In this document: positions 54,485 to 64,000 of the stretch, one piece after another
How positions within the stretch are numbered: position 1 is the stretch's first letter
How the letters are laid out: each line of letters starts with the position of its first letter
DNA from: Micromussa lordhowensis
Lineage: Eukaryota > Cnidaria > Anthozoa > Scleractinia > Lobophylliidae
Direction of reading: 5' to 3'
DNA length: 64,000 nucleotides
Assembly (NCBI GenBank): GCA_964020085.1
Contig: OZ026595.1
Coordinates: forward strand, 309,401 to 373,400
Made by a program: the position numbers and the translations under genes
Notes under the pieces: model-generated
Seen by the model: only the letters and a program-made list of their open reading frames with translations
The model's database searches: none
Told to the model about the DNA's origin: nothing

Positions 54485-55699
54485 AGCGCTAAAACATGTT
54501 TTATTTGTGATTGACTTCAAAGGTTTCACAGTGCGCGGTGAAGGAAAACAACGGTCATTAGGTTCCTAACAAGTCACAATCAGTTGAGCAACCATAGAAC
54601 GAAAACGCTTAATCTGGGCCGGGTTGTTCGAAAGCCGGTTAACGCTAACCCAGGATATTAACAGTTAACCAAAGTATTAATTTTTCTTCTATAAAAATGT
54701 TTTTCACTGCTTATGTTTTGCGTAGTTTGAAAGAGATAGGAATTAGGTAGGACTAGCGCGCGCACTATGTTAAATAGTATTTAGCTCAAAAAACTAATTT
54801 GGGACACTATGCAAACGCAATTTGCATGAGTTAATACCCTTGGAATTATGCAGATGAGACAATATAAGAGGCTACATGTGCTCCACCCCATCACTCTACT
54901 CGAGGTCGCTAAAGGGAGGGGTTGGCAACCCACCCTCCCACCCATTCGAGTAAGTCGGGGTTGATCCTCATAGCTCCCATCTTCGCCTGGCCTTGGGCTT
55001 GTCCCAGGCCAGAGCGATTCTCCATACCTTATTACCATATCATTAATAACAATACCCAGGGTAGAATATTACACTATTTACACATTAAAATATAATGTTA
55101 GCTACATAACGTTCTTGCATTGTTGGACCTTACAATTCGTCTTTAAAAAAAACAAAAGGAAAACTAATTATAAAGATCTTTGAAATACATAGCAAATAGT
55201 GACAAAAACGTTCCATCGGCTTCTTTTTAAAGCGAAAATCCTCTCCACAGCGCCTTTACATTAACGTCTCTGACAGCTCTCCTCTCGACACTTGACAACT
55301 TGGCTATCTGTGATCTATCCATTGATCTATCAATATTCAGAGAATATTAATTAGAGAATACCCTGACCTGGCGCTATTTAACAATGGTCATAGATTACAG
55401 GTACTTAAACTATCCAGCTATTGAATCACTACATTCTAATGGCTGCATGATGAGCCAATCAGATTGCAGATTATTCAAGCAGAATTCCGAGCATAAATAT
55501 GTATATTATAATAACATATAATTTTACTACATCATCAGTATGTGCTATATTGAGTTTATTTCCGGGAAGGAAACTCTCTGTAGGTAGATGTCATAGTTAA
55601 GAAAGTTACCATATTCAAGAAAGTTACCCGTATTAACAGGCGCATAGGAGGGGTGGGGGGGGGGGGTCGAGGGGTCGAGGGGTGCGAACCCCCTTTGGA

Positions 55700-55775
55700 G
55701 GTACGATACGATACGATACGATACGATAACTTTATTTATACACGATACGATACGATACGATAACTTTATTTATAC
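55700..55775. repeat. (TACGA)n pentanucleotide satellite
   Basis: Two blocks of ACGAT/TACGA units, each followed by AACTTTATTTATACACG, stand side by side. The combined array is about 75 bp and sits next to the hAT fragment. Confidence 0.85.
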
Positions 55776-55884
55776 ACGGTATTTCCATCAGGAGGTCAAT
55801 AATGGAGGACTGAAAACACAAACTGTTGATTTTCAGCTTTTAGTAAATAGTGGAGGAAGATCAAGGTGCAAGCTGGGATAATTA

Positions 55885-56190
55885 CGGCTGATTCATGCGC
55901 TGCGTCCTTGAAAGCATGTGATCCTGATACTGTAAACATCACCCTAACCTGTACATTCTTCTCAAGATTGCAGCCACTCTTCCCGTGACAGCTTGCGAGT
56001 GTGGGTGTTTAATCAGCATAATGAGAAGGCTGAAGAATTACATGAGATGTACCATGGACGAGAGTAGTCTCTCCTCACTTGCTCTCATGCATAACAAGTA
56101 TGATATGCCTGTTGATCTGGACGAAACTGTCAATCTATTTCAAGGCCTCCACCCGAGGATGATGCAATACTTCGTAAAGCAAACTTGACA
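55885..56190 (+). pseudogene. hAT-type transposase C-terminal (dimerisation) fragment
   Basis: Plus-strand frames carry the typical C-terminal sequence of hAT / 52-kDa-repressor-like (THAP12-type) transposases. First comes AASLKACDPDTV, then after a frame change the ATLPVTACECG motif, RRLKNYMRCTM, LSSLALMHNKYDM, DLDETVNLF and a TGA. In this family ATLPVTxCECERSFS is the hallmark of the dimerisation helix; here it is CECGCLIS, so the copy is mutated. Only about 100 codons remain. Confidence 0.75.
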
Positions 56191-56577
56191 ATTATTGTGA
56201 AGTTTGCTTTACGAATAGTCCTGTAGTGAATTAGTAAGTAAGTGGACTCAACATATCGTCAAGATAATCCCATCGTTAAAAACATTTCCTCAACAGGGAT
56301 TTCATAAATGGAGTCTCGGAAGACGAAAGGCGGGGAATACAATTTCGGGGTACCCAGGTGATACGTGTATTTATTGCACATTGACGATGTGGCGCTGCCT
56401 TTAGTACATTGAAGGCGCTCGCCTTCTTTTTATTTGTGAAAATGCCATGGCCGCCAGCCACATCGTGAGAAATGTAAAAAATCTAGGTTAGAAATGTGAA
56501 CAGTTATTGTACTTTGACATATTGCTATAAGCAATTCAAGCTTTATAATTATTGAACAAACCAGTTTTCTTTAATAT

Positions 56578-56810
56578 GCTTCTTTCTGCAAGATCACATA
56601 TTTGAACTGCGGAGAAATATATGAAGACATGATTGATCATCACAGTTATACACACAACTTAAGAAGTTGTGAAATTAAAGCCTGAAAAAACGAAAAAAAA
56701 ATTAGGCCTGAACGGGATGCACCAGTGCAGTGCTCTATCAACCGAGCTATCAAGCCAACTGGGAGCTGCTCACATTGTGAGTTCGTAATATACCCGTAGA
56801 AGGTAAAGAT
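56578..56810 (-). repeat. tRNA-derived SINE, second family, deleted copy
   Basis: Read on the minus strand, the head TTGGCTTGATAGCTCGGTTG then GAGCACTGCACTGG resembles a tRNA D-arm and anticodon arm. ATCCCGTTCAGGCC is what remains of the T-arm, so about 20 nt of the tRNA body are missing. It continues with a T-rich stretch, TTCAGGCTTTAATTTCACAA and ATATTTCTCCGCAGTTCAAA. A second partial copy of the 3' half is at 56827-56910. Confidence 0.6.
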
Positions 56811-57412
56811 TGCAAATGAATATTTGAAAGATCATATATTTGAACTGCGGAGAAATATATGAAGATTGATCATCGCAGTTATACACACAACTTAAGCAGT
56901 TGTGATATTACGAGAGAGAAGGGATATGGAGAGGGAGAGAAGGGAAGCGAAGTGGCCGCGAACGACCTCGGGCGTCTGAGAATCAGGCTAACCGATGATC
57001 AGCGGCCAGGTAATTCTGACGAGGAGACTGTATCGTTATTCAGGGCGGTAATTTTTCACTTTTCGAAAATCACTTGTTATCGGAACTTGAAGTCTACTGG
57101 CTGAATTTTGACAAATAATATCACGTTGCGTTTGCTAGCGCAATTTTGAAAGTTCTGCTACACTTCTCACACTCGCCAATCTCGCAACAAACCCAGCTTA
57201 GTGCAGTTTGAGTACTTGCAGTTTTAACAGTTTTACCATCTGGGTGTATTTGCAAAACGTGATGTTTCTTTTGTGATTTAATTTAATCAAAAAACAAAGA
57301 TATATTGCTTTACGGTCAAATCTTGAAGTTTTCATTTTTCTTGGCCCCTAGAACTGCATAGTTCTATTTAAATTTTCATTAATAAGCGAATAACCCGTTC
57401 ATTGAAAAGTGA

Positions 57413-57570
57413 TCTACAGACAGAATTACTTCGCCCCTGATCATCGGCGAGATTTTCGTTCGGTATACAAGGGACTGAATAAATTATCACATTATACAGA
57501 CAGAATTGCCTCGCCGCTAATCATCGGCGAGATTTTCGTTCGGTATATAAGTGAAAATAAATTATCACAT
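57413..57570. repeat. Tandem duplication, 2 units of about 75 bp
   Basis: ACAGACAGAATT(A/G)C(T/C)TCGCC and GATCATCGGCGAGATTTTCG / TTCGGTATA(C/T)AAG occur twice in the same orientation, followed by AATAAATTATCACAT in both. Confidence 0.7.
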
Positions 57571-57889
57571 ATTGTAACATTCACATAAATTAATTTCAAG
57601 TTATATATTGAAGTAGTCACATAATATGTACACCCAACAAATCCGTTACCTAGACTGCAAAGCAGAACGCGAGCGATGGTAAATATTCGAAAGAAGGGTC
57701 TGGGGCGAGTGTAAAAACGACAAGAGACGCTAAAATATACGTCGTTTTCTCGCATCAAACGGCCTGGGGACGTGTGAGGCTCGTGCGCTTCACACGCGAG
57801 GATCACGCTCACGGCGCTTCGCGCCTTCCGAAAAAAAATCAGAAAACGACTTCTTTTGCAGTCTATCCGTTACCTGGGGTAATGTTATT

Positions 57890-58668
57890 TGGTAGGATTT
57901 CAGCACTTGCGGTCGTTTTTCCGATAATAATCAAAACTAAAATTATCGCAAATAAAGTTCAAGCTCGTTGTAAACAAGCCAAGCCAAACAGACAATATAA
58001 AGTATACTCATGATCTAAAAATACGCCCTGCTTGAAATGATTGCTGATCTATGTAGGGATATATTCAATACAGCGCATTCCCATTCCCAATAAATGCGTG
58101 GGTTTAGGCACCGTTTATTTCTCGATTTACGGCGGAACTTGTTTTCAAGTTTCAGGAGAAGTTGCAATTGAAAAGAGGGGAATTGTTTAAATCATGCAGG
58201 TGAATTGGCACTACGGTAGCGTAATTAACAACGCCGGGCTGTGGATTATTTGTCGGCAATGAAAGCCCGCGCGCGCGCATTTTAAATAGCGTTCAAGGTC
58301 AATTTCTTCTGCTATAGGACGTATGCTTTCCACTGTTTATGGGTCTCACTCGATGGCATACGATTCAAAATTATTCGTGATGAACCCATTACCTTATCTT
58401 CGAGACATTATAAAAATTCGGAGGTTTTCAGAACTTGCATCGTTTTTCCGATAATATGCAAAGCTGGAATTACTGCAAATAAAGTTCAAGTTCTTTGTAA
58501 ACAAGCCAAGCCAGACAGACAATATGAAGTCTACTCATGATCTAAAAATATGCTCTGGTTGAAATGATTGCTGATCTATGCTACATGTATTGAATTAAAT
58601 ATATCCGTAGTACTACTACGGATATATTTTTAAATCAATACAGCGCATTCCTAACATGCGTGGGTTTA
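57890..58668. repeat. Direct duplication of about 220 bp upstream of FANK1
   Basis: Unit 1 (57890-58108) and unit 2 (58430-58668) share CGTTTTTCCGATAAT, TAAAGTTCAAG(C/T)TC, AACAAGCCAAGCCA(A/G)ACAGA, CTCATGATCTAAAAATA, TGAAATGATTGCTGATCTAT and TGCGTGGGTTTA. Unit 2 contains an extra palindrome (TATATCCGTAGTACTACTACG). Between the units, 58325-58410 is an inverted copy of the DNA around 50403. Confidence 0.75.
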
Positions 58669-58671
58669 AAG

Positions 58672-58800
58672 TAAGTAAAGTCTGCATACGAGCCTAGTGG
58701 CTCATCAGGCCGGAGCTTATCCCGGTTTCAGTAGCATGAAGCGACTAGGAGTATTTCTACTCCCCCCTGGATGGGATGCTAGTCCATCGCAGGGTTACCC
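58672..58800 (-). repeat. tRNA-derived SINE, copy 3, cut by gap
   Basis: This is the 3' half of the SINE on the minus strand (GACTAGCATCCCATCCAGGG, AGTAGAAATACTCCTAGTCG, then the tail ending GCAGACTTTACTT). The head is lost in the 200-N gap that follows, so the assembly broke inside this repeat. The long plus-strand frame running through the N run is not a protein. Confidence 0.85.
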
Positions 58801-59000
58801 NNNNNNNNNNNNNNNNNNNNNNNNNNNNNNNNNNNNNNNNNNNNNNNNNNNNNNNNNNNNNNNNNNNNNNNNNNNNNNNNNNNNNNNNNNNNNNNNNNNN
58901 NNNNNNNNNNNNNNNNNNNNNNNNNNNNNNNNNNNNNNNNNNNNNNNNNNNNNNNNNNNNNNNNNNNNNNNNNNNNNNNNNNNNNNNNNNNNNNNNNNNN
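58801..59000. other. Assembly gap (200 N)
   Basis: This is a second 200-N placeholder gap. It breaks the intron directly upstream of FANK1 exon 59073-59235 and truncates a SINE. Confidence 0.99.
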
Positions 59001-59072
59001 TGTGTTATCTTTGTATTGCAGTAATTTCATTGCATTTCACAGCCTTTTTGTTTGCTTTCTCTGTATTTGTAG

Positions 59073-62000
59073 CTCCTGAGAAGCCAGCACCTCCTGTTGT
59101 CGGGAAGGTTTCACCTAACAGTATAGAGTTGTACTGGAATCAGGCATCCACTGAAGACACCTCAGGAGGGAGGCTTCGTTACTGTATCCAGGAGGAAGAA
59201 GATTATGCTAGGAAAGGATTTGGAAATGTCTACAAGTAAGCATTTGCTACGAATGATCACTTGAAGGTAGCTGAAGATGAGATATTATTGGCTCAGACTT
59301 TTGGATAAATTATTTTCACAAGAGCACTTGGGTCTCAGTCTGAGATCCAACTATTTTTGTTAGATTTATAAACTTGATCATGACAAAACTGTGCCATAAA
59401 TATTTTTAAAGCACAACTTATTTTGTGCAATGACAACAACAGAAAATGCCCAACATTGGCTTCCAACAGTGCATTTTGCTTCTAGTTCTCTGAATACTCT
59501 GGCTTGTTCAGAAGGTTGTGAATAGGAAATAGGCTACTTATTACCAATAATCAATATCAATATGATATCTCTTTCAAGTGGCTTTGCCAAAAGCAATGTG
59601 TTTAAAGGCCTTGATGAAAACAAGACTTATCGATACCGTCTGCGCATCAGTAATGACCATGGACACAGCCCTTGGAGTCAAGTGATAACTGTTATGACTA
59701 CTAGTATGTATATCTAATTAACAATTACACTTTGAGCTCGGGATTTCCAGCGAGTTATAGTTGATGAGGGTGCAGCCTGAGTCACCTATCACACATAGAA
59801 ATCAAGAGCAAATAATCCAATTTATTGTTTTAAATTAGTATAAATCTACTACAACTAGTATGTATATCTAATTAACAATTACACTATGAGCTCGGGATTT
59901 CCAGCGAGTTATAGTTGATGAGGGTGCAGCCCAAGTCAACTATCACACATAGAAATCAAGAGCGAATAATCCAATTTATTGTTTTAAATTAGTATAAATC
60001 TACTACAACTAGTATGTATATCTAATTAACAATTACACTATGAGCTCGGGATTTCCAGCGAGTTATAGTTGATGAGGGTGCAGCCCGAGTCAACTATCAC
60101 ACATAGAAATCAAGAGCAAATAATCCAATTTTTGTTTTAAATTAGTATAAATCTACTACAGTAGTTGTTCAAAACGTAATCTAAATCCTCTTCACAGGCA
60201 CTTCAAAAGCACAATGAAGCAGCCATCATTTTGTTAACAAGCACACACTGCTACCCTACTCACTATACAACAGAATAGATAGTGAGTAGCGCAGCCAATC
60301 AGAGAAAGGCATTAGTGATAGAACGCTAGTAGATTTATACTGATATGAGTTATTGACTAAGTAATTGTCAGCTCAACATGCATCACTGATTATTGGCCAG
60401 GATATTTTTTACCTGTATATGGAGGCAAATACAGGTCATTTTGACTGAACAAATTTGGCAATAAAGGTTTTATAATTATGTGACATATTACTTGCATTTT
60501 CTTGTGGGATATACCTGTAGCTAGTCATCCCAAGCTGGCAAGATAGCCCTCTCTACGCAATCAGCTAGCCAATCACCTGGCAGATCGTGGTTTATCTTGC
60601 CTGCTAGCTTGTAATAAGGTGAAACATTGCATGTGGTGTTGACCTGTAGTATAAACTGCAGGTCAGTCCCCAGAGCTGCAGAACATTGAAAGCCTTTTCT
60701 TGGAACTTGAACTAGATATGAGGGAGTCTTTTAGAAGTTTGTAATAATTTATGTGAGAGCAAATATTAATTGCTAAATCTCCATTAACTTGGATAGAAAT
60801 CCCATTATGTGGTCATGATCTTCACCGTGCTGTGCTTAATTGGGAAGTGGAAAAAGTGAAAGCAATTCTTGAAGAAAGGTTGGTAAAAGTTGTATGCTTA
60901 CTAGCTGATAATGTGTATAAATCTGCCAGATTTCAGCAGTGTGGCTGTCTATCTCAGTTATAACTCGTTTTGTTTTGTTCGTACTCTCAGTGTTGAAAAG
61001 TTAGTTGATTCTCCAAATGCATTTGGAATGTCTCCTCTAATGATCGCAGCACAAAAGGGTTACACAAGGTTGGTAAAAAAGGCATTTATAAACAATAATT
61101 GGATGACGTTTTTGTGATATCCGGAATAATCAAGGTTGAGGTAAGTGTAATCAGCCTTGCCTCTCCGACCTTGATTACCGGATATCACAAAAACCTCATC
61201 CAATTATTGTTTTATTATACTTTATGTTATGGAAAATATACAAAAACTATTGTGTGAAATGCAAATACAAGGGCAAACGCACCAAGTGGCCGCATCACTC
61301 GAAACCATTTAAGTGCTCAAATCACTCGAAACCATTCAAGTGCTTGAAACCATTCAGGTGTGCACTGCGCAGTCGGTATAATCTGCAGATATAATTGGAT
61401 AGCAGGTTATACTATAATCATGCTTCTCCAATAGAATCATGTGAATTCTCAAAATAAGCGGGGGGTTCTTGGGCAATCAGACTGCTGATAGTGAGTACAA
61501 TGCATAATAATATTGGATATTTATTTGAATTGTGGACAGGAGGTGGAAAGATATCATATGCACTGAAATTTGTGTCATCCATTGAGAGAGCCGGTTCATT
61601 TCAAATTAATCCTTGATTCTGAGCCAACTACGCGCACGTAGCTATACATCAAGCATACGTCTGTGATGCTTTTTACATGTAGCTGGTAAAAGTTGCTATA
61701 GAGACCTGTTGTTTTTAAGCAAGTCTCAGGTTTTTGCTGAGTGTACAATTAAAGTTAATAAATATTTCTTTCAGCATTGTATCACTTTTGATTGAACATA
61801 AAGCCGATGTCAACTACTCCAATACAAGTGGGAAAAACAGGTGATTAATATAAAGTACCCATCCATCTTTTGCTTGGCCAGAAAAGCCAGGTGGGGTTGT
61901 GAATGAATTTAAACCAGCTTATTGTTTTCTTAGCTACATGTACCCTTTATGATACAATAACCTTACAGTTTTATTTTGTAGCATGATGATGGCCTGTTTT

Positions 62001-63930
62001 GCTGGTCATTTAAAAGTAGCTCATCAGCTGTTTGAACATGGAGCAGCTATAGATACTAAGGACAAGGGTGGATCATGTTGTATTCACTGGGCAGTGGATG
62101 GTGGAAAAACAGACTGTATACAGTGGCTACTGGAAGCTGGAATTAACGTATGACCATTTTTATTTTTAAAATAGTCATTGCATTGCATCAAAGTACTGGT
62201 ACATTTTTTGTCATTTCATTTCTCTATAATTACTATACCATTTACTGACATCATTGGGTGGAGAGAGGCATTGTGAGAATGGTGCTGATTTTTTGAGGAC
62301 TCAAACACAATCTAAACTCTGTTTTAATAGTTTAGAAAATGACACAGTAATTGCAGTCAGTACTCAAACCAGGACCACTCAACTGGTCTCTAACTATTCG
62401 GCCTACACCTACCACAACTCCCGTCCAAATCATTTTATAATTTTTTATTAACAGGTTGATGTTGAGGATGATGCTGGTTGCTCCCCATTGATAAGACTTG
62501 GTATGGAGTTCCATTTCTACAGAATGAAACACTTAGTTTCTCTTTTTGGATTGTTGAAATGCAGTTTGCTTAAAAAGTCTAGCTTTCTGCTCGCTTTGCT
62601 TGTCTATTATCCTAGTCCTTCGAAACATTGCAGACATCCACGATCATGTGTTTTTACTTGTCTGATTATTTACATTTTGTCACAATTTACCACAAATTTC
62701 ACGCCTGTTTTTCTACCCTTTTAAAGTGCCCATGTCATCAAAAGTTTTATTTTCCCATCTGATTCTATGTTTCATGCAATGAACTTATGCGAAAATTTTT
62801 TTTGATTTTGGATAAAAAGCGATCTTTTAATGAAGTTTTAAAACCTGAAAATCCTATTTTCTTGCGGTCGACCCGTGCCGCTGATCACAGCATCGACATG
62901 CTCAGAATTGTGACGTAGATTCAGGAACGTGTGAGTTCAAGCTTGACTTATCCCACTTGTTTTACCTCTGTAAATTTAGCTTCGTAGTCCATGCAAAATG
63001 CTTCTTTCCAGCATTTTGTATGAGCTACTAACTTACATTTACAGAGGTAAAACAAACGAGATGAGTCAAGCCTGAAGTCACGTGTTCCTTAATCTACGTC
63101 ATCAACTGGTGCGAATGGTGGACCAAAATGGCGGCAAATTTGAACGATTTTAAAACTCCTAAAAAAGATTGCATTTTATCCAAATCGAATTTTTCTTCCG
63201 CAGAAGTTCATAGGATGAAACATAGAATCAGATGGGAAAATAAAACTTTTGATGACATGGGCACTTTAAGCATCTCTTTCATTTTAGCCTCTATGAATGG
63301 CAGTCTGGATGTGGCCAGAATTTTGGTTGAAAATGGAGCAGATGTGAACAAAGTGGACAAAATTAGAAAGTCTTCATTGATGGTGAGGTTTATTGGCAAA
63401 CAAAAGATGCCTTAGTTTTTGAGTAACAGAAAGTATATTTAGGGGGGTCTCAGTTTGGCAGGAGGGGGCTACTGTATAAGGGTTGTAGCCTTATCTAAAA
63501 GATGCAAAAAAAAATTGTACAGAACATTTCTCAGCCAGGAGAACAACACAAGTGTTGTTTTTTTTGCAAATGTTCAGAGAGTTTCCAGCTTTTAGGGTTA
63601 GGGTTATCCATTAAAAACTAGTTCTAATACATTTTTCAATATTGTTACAAAATGGCCATGCTAATGTGGGCAATGGGGATATGTGCTATGTCGCTTGGTA
63701 GTTTTAGGATGAAAACTACATTCTCAGTCAATTTTTGATAACATGGGATTTCACTGAATTCTTGCTCAGTCGACTGCATTGTTATTATTTACTGTATGAG
63801 TCAACGGAGTAACACTTACTGAGTTATCCTATTGCCTCTGAAAATATTTTAGGCAGCTGCTGTTAATGGTAATCTCGCCTTGGTTCAGTTTCTTGTGGAA
63901 AGTGGAGCAAATTTACATGATGAAAATGAG
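59073..63930 (+). CDS. FANK1: Fibronectin type III and ankyrin repeat protein (FANK1), 3' end outside window
   Basis: Nine plus-strand exons: 59073-59235, 59579-59703, 60797-60878, 60991-61068, 61775-61840, 61982-62147, 62455-62500, 63288-63382 and 63853-63930. All have GT/AG borders and phases that link without a break (899 nt). The first two encode one fibronectin III domain (PPVVGKVSPNSIELYW ... YRYRLRISN). The rest encode ankyrin repeats (HRAVLNWEVEKVKAIL; FGMSPLMIAAQKGYT; MMMACFAGHLKVAHQLFEHG; DARILVENGADVN-like; AAAVNGNLALVQFLVESGAN). The order and key phrases (PPVVGKV, AAQKGYT, GHLKV) match vertebrate FANK1, a testis- and ciliated-cell-expressed nuclear/cytoplasmic protein linked to spermatogenesis and AP-1 signalling. 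The last ankyrin repeats and C-terminus lie beyond 64000. The 5' exon is uncertain (candidate at 50403). Confidence 0.93.
59702..60350. repeat. MITE containing three 154-bp tandem units, in FANK1 intron
   Basis: Three near-identical units start with ACTAGTATGTATATCTAATT (from 59702, 59856 and 60010), period 154 bp, each with GAGCTCGGGATTTCCAGCGA and TTAGTATAAATCTACTAC. The far end (CTAGTAGATTTATACTGATA at about 60328-60347) is the inverse of AGTATAAATCTAC, so the array seems to sit inside a MITE with those ends. The first unit begins at the donor of FANK1 exon 59579-59703 (CTA|GTATGT), so this donor lies inside repeat-like sequence. Confidence 0.75.
61092..61211. repeat. Hairpin MITE in FANK1 intron
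   Basis: CAATAATTGGATGACGTTTT and TGTGATATCCGG are mirrored at the right as CCGGATATCACA and CCTCATCCAATTATTG, with a loop AATCAAGGTTGAGGTAAG. The element starts 24 bp after the exon ending at 61068. Confidence 0.75.
62252..62410 (-). repeat. tRNA-derived SINE fragment in FANK1 intron
   Basis: On the minus strand: a head with AGAGACCAGTTGAG and GGTCCTGGTTTGAGTACTG, then a diverged body to CTCACAATGCCTCTCTCCAC. The 3' core is absent. It ends about 45 bp before the acceptor of exon 62455-62500. Confidence 0.55.
62721..63269. mobile_element. 549-bp palindromic MITE ending 18 bp from a FANK1 exon
   Basis: The left tip TTAAAGTGCCCATGTCATCA and the right tip TGATGACATGGGCACTTTAA are perfect inverses. 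The similarity continues through AAAAGTTTTATTTTCCCATC, TGATTCTATGTTTCATG and deeper arms (GCGATCTTTTAATGAAGTTT; AACGTGTGAGTTCAAGCTTG; TTTTACCTCTGTAAAT). It contains AAAATGGCGGC, a YY1-like promoter motif, at about 63125. It lies in the FANK1 intron before exon 63288-63382. Confidence 0.85.
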
Positions 63931-64000
63931 GTCTGTTCTTTAATCATTTGTGTCAACTATAATAGATGAATTTTTCCTGAACCGTTGTAATTGCAAGTAA

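Noticed and set aside
59702..60167. CRISPR-like array
   Set aside because: Three 154-bp units are contiguous tandem copies without spacers, in a eukaryotic intron.

Overview
The window is eukaryotic nuclear DNA from an early-branching animal, most likely an anthozoan cnidarian such as a stony coral. The organism is inferred, not proven. The evidence is AT-rich sequence, short exons split by GT-AG introns, clear homologues of animal genes (MDM2, cytosolic phospholipase A2, FANK1, a C10orf107/CABCOCO1-like ciliary gene), and many hairpin MITEs and tRNA-derived SINEs. Two 200-base runs of N (29601-29800 and 58801-59000) are scaffold gaps. Few of the long open reading frames are genes by themselves; I rebuilt genes by joining exons whose splice sites and phases agree.

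Layout. 470-845 (minus): first coding exon of a TBC-domain (Rab-GAP-like) protein that leaves the window on the left. 2211-7763 (minus): complete 10-exon gene of 317 codons, CABCOCO1-like, with two possible alternative first exons at 9799-9903 and 12150-12275. 15321-21744: a decayed DNA transposon of about 6.4 kb. It has matching inverted ends and an intron-containing minus-strand gene for a large protein with a FEN1/XPG-like nuclease pattern and a Cys-rich tail. 25631-28967 (minus): the 3' two thirds of an MDM2 gene (NLS, acidic region, RanBP2-type zinc finger, C-terminal RING). 37208-51023 (minus): complete 15-exon cytosolic phospholipase A2 gene, 725 aa, with a C2 domain, all catalytic residues and an unusual C-terminal CaaX box. 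53747-53861 (minus): an orphan EGF-domain exon. 59073-63930 (plus): nine exons of FANK1 (fibronectin III plus ankyrin repeats), running off the right edge, with a possible first exon at 50403-50418.

The genes do not form an operon or pathway. Two (CABCOCO1-like, FANK1) belong to families linked to cilia or sperm, and the others are housekeeping or signalling genes. Most other sequence is introns and intergenic DNA filled with short non-autonomous elements: perfect or near-perfect hairpins, TTAA-flanked elements, tRNA-derived SINEs, a LINE 3' end, a hAT transposase remnant, and tandem arrays. The most interesting items are the FEN-like transposon, the prenylation motif on a C2-type cPLA2, and a MITE lying so close to a FANK1 splice acceptor that it must supply the branch point and could supply an alternative start.
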